Assembly: GCA_009784575.1 (NCBI GenBank)
Contig: WRBK01000011.1
Span: 1 to 61,574 of the forward strand
DNA length: 61,574 bases
Direction: 5' to 3'
From: Defluviitaleaceae bacterium
Lineage (GTDB): Bacteria > Bacillota > Clostridia > Lachnospirales > WRAX01
In this document: piece by piece, positions 32,019-41,630 of the stretch
How the letters are laid out: each line of letters opens with the position of its first letter
Numbering within the stretch: position 1 is the first letter of the stretch
Notes under the pieces: model-generated
Database searches by the model: none
Told to the model about the DNA's origin: nothing
Seen by the model: the letters and a program-made list of their open reading frames with translations, nothing else
Position numbers and translations under genes: made by a program

Positions 32019-33566
32019 AACCCTAAATTAAATCTAAATCAAGAACATATAACTCAATGCCGCAAATATGCCGCTGGCGTTGCTGAAGATATGCAGAACT
32101 TTATTGACCAGCACACCACCGTAGCTACGGAGCGGGCTATATGCCGCCTTTTAGGCATTGATGGTGTTGATGGTTTTGATGTGCCTATGCCGAATATTGT
32201 TGTGGCACATTTGGCAGAAAAAAATCTCTTAGGGGTTGGAGCAGCACTTTTGGTGGGCAATGCCATGGTCGCCACAGGTAAAACTCCGCAAGAGATAGTA
32301 GAAGGCATAAGTCGCGGCGAGATAGACCTATCGAAAATCTCTATAGGCGATATAGAATACGCCAAGCAAGCTATAAATAAGATTGCCGCCGAAAAAGTGC
32401 AGGATATCCGCGAAAATCGCAAAAAGCGCGAACAAACCATAGAAAAACATAGAGATAGCGAAAATCCTTTGCTATACGTAATTGTGGCTACAGGCAATAT
32501 CTATGAGGACATAACACAAGCGCAAGCCGCTGTGGCACAGGGAGCGGATGTTATCGCTGTAATACGCACCACTGGGCAGAGCCTGCTTGACTATGTGCCA
32601 TATGGCGCAACCACAGAGGGTTTTGGCGGCACATATGCTACGCAGGAAAATTTCCGCCTTATGCGTGCCGCGCTTGATGAGGCTGGCGAAAAAGCTGGTC
32701 GCTATATACGCCTTTGCAACTATGCCAGCGGACTTTGTATGCCAGAGATAGCCGCCATGGGGGCTATGGAGCGTCTGGATGTTATGCTGAACGATGCGCT
32801 TTACGGAATACTTTTCCGCGACATTAACATGAAGCGCACCATGATAGACCAATACTTTTCCCGTGTGATAAATGGCTTTGCGGGGATTATTATTAATACT
32901 GGCGAGGATAATTATTTGACAACGGCAGATGCTGTTGAAGAAGCACACACAGTGCTTACTTCGCAATTTTTGAACGAGCAGTTTGCGCTTTTAGCTGGTT
33001 TACCAGAGGAGCAAATGGGTTTGGGTCATGCCTTTGAAATCGCGCCAGATGTTAAAAACGGTTTTTTGTATGAAATATCGCAAGCTCAAATGGCGCGGGA
33101 GATTTTCCCGAAAGCACCGCTAAAATATATGCCGCCAACAAAGTTTATGACAGGCGATATATTTATGGGTACTGTGCAAAACGCGCTGTTTAATGCCGTT
33201 ACGGTGATGACAGGGCAAAGAATCCATCTGCTGGGTATGCTAACAGAAGCCATCCACACACCATTTATGTCCGACCGCGCCCAGGCCTTGGATTCTGCGC
33301 GGTATATTGCGCATACCATGGCAGATATGGCAGATGAAATAGAATTTAAGGACGGCGGAATAATCCAAAATCGTGCAGCAGAGGTGTTGGAAAAGGCTTG
33401 CGGATTGCTTGCAGCCATTGAACAAAATAAGCTCTTTGATACACTGGAGCAAGGCATTTTTGCAGGCATAAAGCGTGGGCAGGATGCTGGCAAAGGGCTT
33501 GATGGGGTTGTGTTAAAGGCGGAAGGTTATTTTAATCCGTTTATTGAGATGATGTTGGATGTATGA
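32016..33566 (+). CDS. kamD: lysine 5,6-aminomutase alpha subunit
   Basis: The protein has about 516 residues. With KamE it forms the B12- and PLP-dependent enzyme that moves the terminal amino group of beta-lysine (or D-lysine) to carbon 5. The N-terminal ITQCRKYAAGVAEDMQNFIDQHTTVATERAICRLLGIDGVD and the TIM-barrel core (TTGQSLLDYVPYGATTEGFGGTYATQ) are typical. I set the start at ATT 32016 from the ribosome site; GTG 32007 would add three residues. An HNH gene begins in its stop codon (ATGA), separating it from kamE. Confidence 0.93.
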   Translation: MNPKLNLNQEHITQCRKYAAGVAEDMQNFIDQHTTVATERAICRLLGIDGVDGFDVPMPNIVVAHLAEKNLLGVGAALLVGNAMVATGKTPQEIVEGISRGEIDLSKISIGDIEYAKQAINKIAAEKVQDIRENRKKREQTIEKHRDSENPLLYVIVATGNIYEDITQAQAAVAQGADVIAVIRTTGQSLLDYVPYGATTEGFGGTYATQENFRLMRAALDEAGEKAGRYIRLCNYASGLCMPEIAAMGAMERLDVMLNDALYGILFRDINMKRTMIDQYFSRVINGFAGIIINTGEDNYLTTADAVEEAHTVLTSQFLNEQFALLAGLPEEQMGLGHAFEIAPDVKNGFLYEISQAQMAREIFPKAPLKYMPPTKFMTGDIFMGTVQNALFNAVTVMTGQRIHLLGMLTEAIHTPFMSDRAQALDSARYIAHTMADMADEIEFKDGGIIQNRAAEVLEKACGLLAAIEQNKLFDTLEQGIFAGIKRGQDAGKGLDGVVLKAEGYFNPFIEMMLDV

Positions 33567-34475
33567 GGAGGTGCATAATTTGCAACAGAACAGATGTGCC
33601 TTTTGAAAAGCTCGAACACATGGTGCCCCAAGGCTTGATTAGGAACTCCTTAACGATAAAAGGTATTGTGTGCGATATATGCAACCAGAGATTTGGAAGT
33701 AAACTTGACCGCGTATTAACATCCGATGATGTTAAGCGGGTGTTTAATAACGAGGAGGCCGAACTTAAAAAAGTTCCGAATACTAACAAATCCAGCGATT
33801 TAGACAAGTTGGCAGGACGCATAATTGATGGCAAGTCTCATACTGCAAGCAGGTTGGGTATAGAGGATACCACAGTCATTTTTAAATCTGATACAGATAC
33901 CCAGATGTATGAATGGGATTTACATGGAAAATATCCACATAAAAAAATATGGGGCGTGGTTTAGGTTTGCACTTGCGAAAATTGCTGTAGAGTATTTGCA
34001 TTATAAGTGTAATGCACTGAACCTATGCCTAAATCCGAAAAAAGATAAGTATGTTAGCTTGATTTGTGATGCTTTGCACGAATACACCAAATCAGAAAAA
34101 GTAAGTTCAGCGCAAGCCACGAAGCAAGCCAATGAGATTTGGCCCATATATAATTTCGGAAGATGCTCTGACTAGGCTGCCCTCTTCAAAATTAATGGCA
34201 GCTATCAGAAGATTACAGTAGATGAATATGTTAGCAGAACATGCGGATGCAGCCGCGATAAATTAAAGTTTCAGTTGCAGGTAATGAGAATATCTAATTG
34301 TGTTGGCGTGGTAATAGCCTTGGGATGTATGCCTCCTGATATCTGTATAGTCGGTACTCGGCGTTTGGCTATGGCTCTTGGGCTTGAGTTTGACGGACAA
34401 GCGTTAACAGCAGATATTGTGTACAAGTGGCCAAAATTATCAGCAAAGTTATTAGGAAAGAGGAGCAAATTATGA
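33563..34475 (+). pseudogene. HNH-endonuclease-like gene wedged between kamD and kamE, broken
   Basis: ATG 33563 overlaps the kamD stop. The first frame has an HNH-like zinc domain, CIICNRTDVPFEKLEHMVPQGL, then IVCDICNQRFGSKLD, and runs to TAG at 33962-33964. A second frame continues with FRFALAKIAVEYLHYKC and reaches TAG at 34173-34175. The same frame then stays open through about 99 further residues (YVSRTCGCSRDKLKFQLQVM, then CIVGTRRLAMALGLEFDG) to TGA 34473-34475, which overlaps the kamE ATG. One frameshift near 33955 and one in-frame stop give a gene of about 300 codons fitting the junction exactly. The C-terminal half is not recognised. Confidence 0.65.
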
Positions 34476-35215
34476 ATAACCAAAACAACATCCGCCCATA
34501 CGGCGACACCCTAAACGACGGCAAGGTGCAGCTCTCTTTTACGCTACCTGTACCAAACGATGCAAAAGGATGTGAAGCAGCAAAAATAATGGGTAAAAAA
34601 ATGGGCATGATAGACCCCGCCGTGGCGCATAGCGCAGCACTTGATGCGGGTTTTAGCTTTTATGTGGTATATGGCTCTGTTGCGCATGATGTAGATTATG
34701 ATGCAATACAAGTGGTCGCCCCTGTGGCACAAGCTATGAGCATGGACGAGGTTTCGCAATTCATCCGCGATAATATCGGGCGCGAGGTGGTTATAATAGG
34801 TGCATCCACAGGCACAGATGCGCATACAGTGGGTATAGATGCAATAATGAACATGAAAGGCTTTGCGGGTCATTATGGACTGGAGCGTTATGATATGATA
34901 CAGGCGCATAATTTGGGCAGTCAGGTTAGTAATGAGGACTTTATAGCAAAAGCCATGGAGCTTAAAGCCGATGTGCTATTGGTCGGTCAAACTGTAACGC
35001 AAAAAGATGTGCATATAGCCAATCTTACGGAGCTTGTGGAAATGTTGGAGGCAGAGGGCTTGCGTGATAAGGTGGTTTTAATATGCGGCGGTGCTAGAAT
35101 ATCTGCGGAACTAGCAAAAGAGCTTGGCTATGATGCTGGCTTCGGCAAGGATAGTTATGCTAGTGATGTTGCTACATTTGCTGTGCAAGAAATGGCGCGG
35201 CGCGGCATGAAATAA
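34472..35215 (+). CDS. kamE: lysine 5,6-aminomutase beta subunit
   Basis: The protein has 247 residues from ATG 34472, after AAAGAGGAG at 34458-34466; upstream in-frame starts have no ribosome site. RPYGDTLNDGKVQLSFTLPV is the typical N-terminal domain, and the B12-binding motif D-x-H-x-x-G appears as TDAHTVGID. It binds the cofactor for the KamDE aminomutase. The B12-binding domain continues with LLVGQTVTQKDVHIANL. Its start overlaps the end of the broken HNH gene. Confidence 0.95.
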   Translation: MNNQNNIRPYGDTLNDGKVQLSFTLPVPNDAKGCEAAKIMGKKMGMIDPAVAHSAALDAGFSFYVVYGSVAHDVDYDAIQVVAPVAQAMSMDEVSQFIRDNIGREVVIIGASTGTDAHTVGIDAIMNMKGFAGHYGLERYDMIQAHNLGSQVSNEDFIAKAMELKADVLLVGQTVTQKDVHIANLTELVEMLEAEGLRDKVVLICGGARISAELAKELGYDAGFGKDSYASDVATFAVQEMARRGMK

Positions 35216-35234
35216 TTCAGGGGGAACATTCAAA

Positions 35235-36368
35235 ATGCTAACATATGGTAGGGCGGCGGCAGTGGTTAGTTACGCTGCTATAGCAAACAATATTGGTGTT
35301 ATCAGAAACATGGTTGGGTGCAATGTGCGCATAATGGCTGTAGTTAAAGCCAATGGCTATGGTCATGGCATTTATGAGGCATCCCTCGCGGCAGTAGAAG
35401 CAGGGGCAGACTGGCTTGGTGTTGCCACCGTCAGGGAGGGTGCTTTTTTACGCCAGTGGGGCATTGTTACGCCAATATTGGTGCTAAGTCCTATATTTGA
35501 AGAAGAATACGAAAACGCCATTATAAATAATCTAGCCATAACCATTTTCAGTCTGGATGTCGCAAAAAAACTGGCACATGTAGCAAATTATCTTGAAAAG
35601 ACCGCAAGGGTGCATATAAAGATAGATACAGGCATGAACCGCGTGGGGTATACAGGTGATGCCGCTACAATTGCCGCAGAAATTGCAAAGATTTCACAGC
35701 TTGCAAATATTGCTATAGACGGCATATATTCGCATTTTGCCGCATCCGACGGCAATGCAGAATTTACTCAGGAACAATTCCGTCGCTTCTTGCATATAAT
35801 AGGGATGTTGGAGAATAATGGTCTACATATTCCTATAAAGCATATTTCAAATTCTGGCGGCATACTTAATCATCCCGAATGCAATCTGGACATGGTGCGC
35901 GCTGGTGTACTAACATATGGTCTTGCGCCCAACTCCACCGCCAAGGGCGCAGAAAGCCTCTATCAGCTAGGTTTTGCCCCTGCCCTAACGCTTAAAAGCC
36001 GCGTGGCACATGTAAAGATGGTGTCTGCAAGCGAAAGTGTGGGCTACAGCCGCAACTATATTGCTAAAAGTGACATGCATGTAGCCACCATCCCTATTGG
36101 CTATGCTGATGGCCTTAGCCGCATGTTAAGCAATAGCGGGCGTGTGCTGATAAATGGTGTTTTTTGCGATATTATTGGCAATGTGTGCATGGACCAATTT
36201 ATGGTAGATGCCACAGCAGCAAATGCTAATGCGCGAGATGAGGTCATCATCATCGGGCAAAGCGAAAATTCCCGCATTCGGGCAGAAGACGTGGCATTAT
36301 GGCAAAAGTCTATAAATTATGAGGTTGCCACATCAATTTCTGAAAGAGTTGCCAGATTTTATGTATAA
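35235..36368 (+). CDS. alr: alanine racemase-family protein
   Basis: The protein has 377 residues and is a PLP fold III racemase. The PLP lysine lies in [11 protein letters not shown] near residue 37, the catalytic Tyr region is SVGYSRNY near 270, and YADGLSR and the C-terminal beta domain are complete. It normally makes D-alanine for the cell wall. It lies 19 bases after kamE with ribosome site AGGGGGAA, so it may be co-transcribed. Lysine 5,6-aminomutase also accepts D-lysine, so a role in racemising lysine is possible but unproven. Confidence 0.9.
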   Translation: MLTYGRAAAVVSYAAIANNIGVIRNMVGCNVRIMAVVKANGYGHGIYEASLAAVEAGADWLGVATVREGAFLRQWGIVTPILVLSPIFEEEYENAIINNLAITIFSLDVAKKLAHVANYLEKTARVHIKIDTGMNRVGYTGDAATIAAEIAKISQLANIAIDGIYSHFAASDGNAEFTQEQFRRFLHIIGMLENNGLHIPIKHISNSGGILNHPECNLDMVRAGVLTYGLAPNSTAKGAESLYQLGFAPALTLKSRVAHVKMVSASESVGYSRNYIAKSDMHVATIPIGYADGLSRMLSNSGRVLINGVFCDIIGNVCMDQFMVDATAANANARDEVIIIGQSENSRIRAEDVALWQKSINYEVATSISERVARFYV

Positions 36369-36439
36369 CTAAAACATGCTGCGTTAATACTAGACATGTA
36401 GCCCAAAATCCCAAGGATATTGCATTGGAGAGTGAGGAC

Positions 36440-36784
36440 ATGTTAGTAAAACGCGGCGATATTTTTTATGCAGACCTAAGCCCCGTAATAGGCAGCGAGC
36501 AAGGTGGTGTGCGCCCTGTACTGATAGTGCAGAATGATGTAGGAAACAAATATAGTCCTACCATTATCTGCGCAGCAATAACAAGCCAGATAGGCAAGGC
36601 AAAACTGCCCACGCATATAGAAATAGATTGCACTAAGGCAACGCTGGTAAAGGATTCTGTGGTGCTTTTGGAGCAAGTGCGAACGGTGGACAAAAAACGT
36701 CTGAGAGAAAAGATTTGCCATTTAGACGAAGCATTTATGAGCAGAGTAGACAGAGCCCTGCGTGTTAGTTTTGGACTAGGGTAA
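36440..36784 (+). CDS. MazF/EndoA-family mRNA interferase without visible antitoxin
   Basis: The protein has 114 residues from ATG 36440, behind GGAGAG and [51 protein letters not shown] is the family signature, nearly identical in pattern to Bacillus NdoA. In Bacillus the order is alr, antitoxin, toxin; here no antitoxin gene fits in the 71 bases after alr. The antitoxin may lie elsewhere or be lost. The gene appears intact. Confidence 0.9.
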   Translation: MLVKRGDIFYADLSPVIGSEQGGVRPVLIVQNDVGNKYSPTIICAAITSQIGKAKLPTHIEIDCTKATLVKDSVVLLEQVRTVDKKRLREKICHLDEAFMSRVDRALRVSFGLG

Positions 36785-36842
36785 ATACATACAAGGGCAA
36801 TTAAGAATGAAAAATTGAGGGCTGCCGCGGGTTCGGTGGCTT

Positions 36843-36871
36843 TTGCATTTTGGTTTAATATATGTTATAAT
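36843..36871 (+). promoter_or_regulatory. promoter of the LRR lipoprotein gene
   Basis: TTGCAT at 36843-36848, a 17-base spacer and TATAAT at 36866-36871 lie 19 bases before the lipoprotein start. Confidence 0.75.
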
Positions 36872-36890
36872 TTTACGGGGGTGTATAGTA

Positions 36891-38096
36891 ATGAGAAAAA
36901 TATTTTATATGATGATTTCAACTTTTTTGTTGCTTGGGCTTGTTGCTTGTGGCGATAACGCCCATGTTTCCCAGCCGACAGAAATTAGTATTGAGCGAGA
37001 GCAACCACCAGAGCCGCAACCAGAGCCTATAGAAGAGCCTGCAGTTGAAGAACCAACGGAGCAATCGCTAGAAATTCCTGATTATATTGTAATACGCGAT
37101 ATGGAGTTTAGCACATCGCTAACACAGCTTGACCTAACTCATATGGCTTTTACGAGCGAAGAAATCAAGCCTCTAAGATATATGGTTAATTTGGAAGAAT
37201 TAATAATAGCAAACAACATTCAGGTATATGGCGGGCGCACCATACCACCACTAGATATAACGCCCCTCGCAGGGCTTACAAATTTAACAAACCTACATCT
37301 CAATGGAAATAATATAAGAGACATCTCGCCTCTGGCAAATATGATAAATCTGGTAGAACTTGGTTTGCACGGGAATGAGATAAGCGACATAATACCACTA
37401 GCAGGACTAACCAATCTACAGCATTTGGGTATGATGGATAATCATATTAGCGACCTGACACCGCTTGCAAATCTTCATAGGCTAACATCGCTACACGCAA
37501 GCATGAACCAAATTAGTGATATCTCCCCTTTATCGGGCTTTACAGATATGCAGATGTTAATTTTGAGTGTAAATCAAATTGATGATATTTCTCCAATAGC
37601 AAACATGACCGACATTCAGATACTAGGGCTTGATTTTAATGAAATTACAGATATAACCCCGCTTGCAAACCTAACAAATATAGAGTTTATTGACCTTGCC
37701 AGCAATCAAATCACAGATATATCGGTTCTGGTAAGCCTCACAAGCCTTGACGGACATCTAAACTTGGCATATAACCAAATATCAGACATATCGCCGCTGG
37801 CTAGCTTCACAAATCTGCAAAGCATGGCACTAAGCAACAATCAAATATCCGACCTAACGCCGCTAGCAGGGCTGTCAAATATAGCAAGCCTGATGCTGGA
37901 TGACAACCTAATCACTGACTTGTCGCCGCTGGCAGGGCTTACAGAGCTCGTGCATCTTACCCTAAGAAACAACCAAATCACAGATGTAACACCACTACAG
38001 CACCTATTGCATCTAAATAGTGTGGAACTGGAAGGTAATCAGATTACGGACTGGTCACCCGTAGAGGATGTTTGGTGGGTTGGCGGGAGACCGTAG
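36891..38096 (+). CDS. leucine-rich repeat lipoprotein (internalin-like repeats)
   Basis: The protein has 401 residues from ATG 36891, behind GGGGGTG. The signal peptide ends in lipobox LLGLVAC, followed by a Pro/Glu-rich spacer and a domain of about 13 repeats of 22 residues with the internalin-like pattern NxISDISPLAxLTNLxxLxL. It ends shortly after the last repeat, so it is a surface-anchored binding protein without further domains. It is convergent with the HaeII-like genes, with only four bases between the stops. Confidence 0.9.
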   Translation: MRKIFYMMISTFLLLGLVACGDNAHVSQPTEISIEREQPPEPQPEPIEEPAVEEPTEQSLEIPDYIVIRDMEFSTSLTQLDLTHMAFTSEEIKPLRYMVNLEELIIANNIQVYGGRTIPPLDITPLAGLTNLTNLHLNGNNIRDISPLANMINLVELGLHGNEISDIIPLAGLTNLQHLGMMDNHISDLTPLANLHRLTSLHASMNQISDISPLSGFTDMQMLILSVNQIDDISPIANMTDIQILGLDFNEITDITPLANLTNIEFIDLASNQITDISVLVSLTSLDGHLNLAYNQISDISPLASFTNLQSMALSNNQISDLTPLAGLSNIASLMLDDNLITDLSPLAGLTELVHLTLRNNQITDVTPLQHLLHLNSVELEGNQITDWSPVEDVWWVGGRP

Positions 38097-38100
38097 TGGG

Positions 38101-38938
38101 CTATATCCAAAAATCATCCTCTATATATTCATATCCCCGATTTTTAAGGATATCGGGGATATCACCTGTAGACGGGAACTCATTTACAATTTCGCCGCAA
38201 AGACATGATAGCAGTTCATCTCCTAGGCTGTCCGAGTATACACCGCGCAAAGCTTTCTCATACCATCTTTGCATACTATTACAATTTTATCGCTCGAAAC
38301 ACTACCCACAATATCCTCTGCCATCTCTTCGCTCAAAGTCAAGTGTTTGATTCGAATTGCAGGTCTCCAATTCGAATACATATCAAGTCCCCTGTCGGCA
38401 GCGTTTGTAACACCAACACGATACATCTTGGCATCTTGCAATTTTGTCATATTGCCAACATCAAGACACATAACCATATTTGCAAAATCAGATTCATGCC
38501 GAAACCATCGATAAATGCTTTAACATCAAAATCATTTTTCGATGAACTAAGGGCGTAATTTAGAGCGTTAGCCATTTGTGAATGACGGTTATTAAATCGC
38601 CTGTAAATATAGGATTCAACAGCACCATTTGTCCTGATATTTTCTTTACCCAATTCAACCAAAATTTTAGGAGGAATCGCATTTTCCTCAAACAAATTGT
38701 CTTGAAATCGTGCGCTACTGGTGCAAATTCTGCCAAGCAAAACAACACTAACATCATTGCGCCATTTTTTGATTTTATTGCGGTAGTCTTCAAGGTTCGC
38801 TGGGTCAATAGAGTCAGGATTTGTTCTTGCATGATAGAGTATCTCGGCTATTTGAATAGGCTTATATAGATGCACTCTTGATTTGCGAATGAGTTCATCT
38901 ATAGCTGTTTCGGCTTGCTCTCTATTTATCATTTTCAA
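38101..38938 (-). pseudogene. HaeII-like type II restriction endonuclease, frameshifted
   Basis: The N-terminal frame (from ATG 38938) reads AIDELIRKSRVHLYKPIQIAEILYHARTNP, the opening I associate with the HaeII family. Near 38475 the frame changes (LDVGNMTKLQDAKMYRVGVTNAADRGLDMYSNWRPAIRIK) and near 38268 it changes again (YEKALRGVYSDSLGDELLS), ending at TAG 38103-38101. Joined, the product would be about 278 residues. It overlaps the methyltransferase gene. An 11-bp inverted repeat (38131-38141 and 38152-38162) lies near its end. The HaeII naming is from memory of the family. Confidence 0.65.
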
Positions 38939-39946
38939 CTATCCCTCTTTCATATAGTTTTAATGCCTTTAACATTTCTATAGCAACAGCTTTAATAACT
39001 GGCACAGCCACGCTATTTCCTGCTTGTTTTTTTATACTTGTGTAAGGCACAATGATTTTGAAAGAATCAGGAAAGCCTTGCAACCGCAGCATTTCACGAG
39101 CTGATGGGCGGCGTTCGTTATTTATCAAGAGGTAATTCGCAGATGCTCCTGCTCTCAAAGCGCAAGAAAAATGATGAGGAGTGATTGACCCTGCAACATT
39201 TTCATGGGTTATGTAGGGACACTCGAGTACCTTTTTCATTCTCGCCACTCTACTATTTTTAATACTATCACGAACCCAGAGATTTTTGTCAATTTCGCTA
39301 TCATTCTCAAGTATATCAAGCAATGACAATTTCTCACTATCAGGCACAGGTCTAGGGAAGCTAAAATCCACTTTATCCAGAAATCCACAAATAATGATGC
39401 GCTCCCGTTTTTGCGTCACTCCAAAATCGAGGGCATTTAACACTTTTGCATGGATGCTGTAACCCAGTTCTTCTAAATGTTTTAAATTACTCGAAAGGTG
39501 TTTCCATTGTCATGAGCAGTTAGGTTACGTACATTTTCTAGCATAAAGGCGGGTGGTGCTTTTTCTTCAAGTATGCGCAATATGTCAAAAAATAACGTAC
39601 CTTGGGTTTCATGCCCGAAACCCTCCTTTTCACCAATGATGCTAAAAGGTTGGCATGGAAAGCCAGCCAGCAAAATATCAAAATCAGGTATGTCGCTCGC
39701 ATCTATCTCAGTAATGTCCCCTGCTGGTTTTCCCCCAAAATTGACTTCATAAGTTTTGGCGGCTTGCTCGTCCCACTCAGAAGAAAATACACATTTGCCA
39801 CCAACACTCTCAAAACCAAGGCGTATTCCGCCTATACCAGCAAACAAATCAATGAAACGAAAAGAATCCCACTTTTCAAATGCCATCATCGGCAGGTGGA
39901 TATTTTCTATTTCACACAAAGAAGGCTGACAAGAGTTGAGTGCCAC
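38922..39946 (-). pseudogene. DNA cytosine-5 methyltransferase, frameshifted
   Basis: Motifs are in order: [16 protein letters not shown] (I), [11 protein letters not shown] (IV, catalytic Cys), MLENVRNL (VI), QKRERI (VIII) and AGNSVAVPVI (X). The frame breaks near 39483 between TFRVI and [11 protein letters not shown], where one base is missing in an AATTTAA run. The recognition domain lies between motifs VIII and IX. Restored length is about 341 residues. It forms a pair with the HaeII-like nuclease, both now broken. It lies downstream of the rnf genes on the same strand. Confidence 0.82.
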
Positions 39947-39950
39947 TTTA

Positions 39951-40226
39951 TCACCTCCTAAAATAAATCACTAAAAACACGCCCATAACCACAACACCCA
40001 TCACAGAAATATTTATAGTAAAACCAAAGGAGATGTTTGCAAAAATTAGGTTTAGAGCTATATTCTCCAGCCCAAAGCGGACGGAATGACCCAGAAGGCT
40101 TAGAAAGCCAAGGGCATCCACATTTTGCGAGAGATGCACGAAAAATTCGCCTACAAAATAGCCTATCATAAGACCTATCAAAGCTATTAATATTATCATC
40201 CAGATGCTTTTTTCTCTTCTGCGCAT
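39951..40226 (-). CDS. DUF4321 small membrane protein
   Basis: The protein has 91 residues with two or three membrane segments ([20 protein letters not shown], then a C-terminal [15 protein letters not shown]). The GYFVGEFF pattern and length fit DUF4321, a Clostridia family of unknown function. It lies 11 bases after rnfB. No link to Rnf is known to me. Confidence 0.65.
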   Translation of the reverse strand: MRRREKSIWMIILIALIGLMIGYFVGEFFVHLSQNVDALGFLSLLGHSVRFGLENIALNLIFANISFGFTINISVMGVVVMGVFLVIYFRR

Positions 40227-40237
40227 TGTGTGTCCCC

Positions 40238-41041
40238 CTAATTAGTGGCGGTTGTATTTTTAATGACTTTGGTTGGGCATTTTTCTACACACACGCCGCA
40301 AAGCGTGCATTTTTCATAGTCTACATGAGCTAGATTATTATTTACATGTATTGCATCATGCGGGCAAGATTTTTCACAGAGCTTGCAACCTATACATCCA
40401 GCAGAGCAATTTGTGCGCACAAGTGGCCCGCGGTCGGTAGAATGGCACTCTACACGCACTTTAGCAGCATCAGGCACAATTTCAATTAGCTTTTTGGGGC
40501 ATATAGGTACACAGAGACCACAGGCAACGCATTTGTCAGGATTTACTACAGCTATGGTATTTACGATATCTATGGCATCAAATGGGCAGACCTCCACACA
40601 GCTACCATGACCTATACAGCTAAATGTACAGGCCTTTGGTCCTGTGCCTGGCAACAAAAACGAGGCGTTGCAGTCGCCAATGCCATCATATTCATAGTAG
40701 GTTTTCGCTGCATCGGCATTGCCACAGCAATGTACATAAGCTGTTAGCTTTGTGGCAGGCACTTCTTCTATCCCCATTATTTCAGCAAGCTTTGCGGCTA
40801 GTTCTGCGCCGCCTACAGGACATTCATTGGTTTTTGCTTGCCCCTCAGCTACAGCCACAGCAAAGCCATCACAACCAGGATGACCGCAAGCACCACAGTT
40901 CACACCAGGCAAAACTTCGCGTATGGCGGCGGTATTTTCCGCTTCTTTTACAAAAAATTTTCTGCCTACATATCCCAAAGCACCGCCAAGCACCAGCCCT
41001 AAAATGCCTAAAGCCAGAACTTGTATGATGATAGTCCCCAT
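40238..41041 (-). CDS. rnfB: Rnf complex subunit B (iron-sulfur)
   Basis: The protein has 267 residues with an N-terminal membrane helix and the Fe-S motif CGACGHPGCDGFA near residue 50. CxxC-rich ferredoxin domains follow (CVACGLCVPICPKKL, CIGCKLCEKSCPHDA and CTLCGVCVEKCPTK). RnfB accepts electrons from ferredoxin in the ferredoxin:NAD oxidoreductase that pumps Na+ or H+. It is the last rnf gene of the operon order C-D-G-E-A-B. Confidence 0.95.
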   Translation of the reverse strand: MGTIIIQVLALGILGLVLGGALGYVGRKFFVKEAENTAAIREVLPGVNCGACGHPGCDGFAVAVAEGQAKTNECPVGGAELAAKLAEIMGIEEVPATKLTAYVHCCGNADAAKTYYEYDGIGDCNASFLLPGTGPKACTFSCIGHGSCVEVCPFDAIDIVNTIAVVNPDKCVACGLCVPICPKKLIEIVPDAAKVRVECHSTDRGPLVRTNCSAGCIGCKLCEKSCPHDAIHVNNNLAHVDYEKCTLCGVCVEKCPTKVIKNTTATN

Positions 41042-41057
41042 AAAAAGCCCTCCCCTT

Positions 41058-41630
41058 TTATATCAGTCCAGCAAATCCTAAAAACGCTATGGACATAAGC
41101 CCTGCGGCAACAAGCGCGATAGGAAAGCCACGAAAAGCCTGTGGCACGTCACAACGCTCTATGCGCTCGCGAAGCCCAGCGAAAATAACAATAGCAAGCA
41201 AAAAGCCAAGCCCCGCACCTGTAGCATGTACCACAGATTCTAAGAAATTAAAGCCCTCGTTCATATTTATAAGCACAGCACCTATAATAGCACAATTTGT
41301 AGTAATAAGCGGTAGATACACGCCCATTGCGCTATATAGTGTAGGGCTGGATTTTTTTAAGAACATCTCCACAGCCTGCACCAGTGTAGCAATGATAACT
41401 ATAAAGGCAATAATATGCAGATATTCCATATTCAGCGGCACAAGGAAAAATGTATAGACCATATACGAAACCGCAGAGGAAAGTGAAAGCACAAAAGTAA
41501 CCGCAAGCCCCATGGATACAGCGGATTCTAGCTTTCTGGAAACGCCAATGAAGGGGCATATGCCCAAAAAGCGCGTAAGTACGAAATTATTGACAATGGC
41601 CGCGGATATAAATAGAAGCATTAGATTCAT
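41058..41630 (-). CDS. rnfA: Rnf complex subunit A
   Basis: The protein has 190 residues and six membrane helices. NNFVLTRFLGICPFIGVS at the N-terminus and TTNCAIIGAVLINMNEGFNFLESV are typical of RnfA/NqrE. It forms the membrane core with RnfE that carries the buried iron-sulfur centre. It overlaps rnfE by four bases. Confidence 0.95.
   Translation of the reverse strand: MNLMLLFISAAIVNNFVLTRFLGICPFIGVSRKLESAVSMGLAVTFVLSLSSAVSYMVYTFFLVPLNMEYLHIIAFIVIIATLVQAVEMFLKKSSPTLYSAMGVYLPLITTNCAIIGAVLINMNEGFNFLESVVHATGAGLGFLLAIVIFAGLRERIERCDVPQAFRGFPIALVAAGLMSIAFLGFAGLI

Noticed and set aside
37250-38050. Periodic 66-base repeats as a CRISPR or satellite
   Set aside because: The repeats encode 22-residue leucine-rich repeats in one frame; the DNA units diverge as expected for coding repeats.
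38131-38162. The 11-bp inverted repeat as terminator of the LRR lipoprotein gene
   Set aside because: No T run follows and the bases are explained by coding sequence of the nuclease (GDIPDILKNRGY); it may still help termination but I do not claim it.
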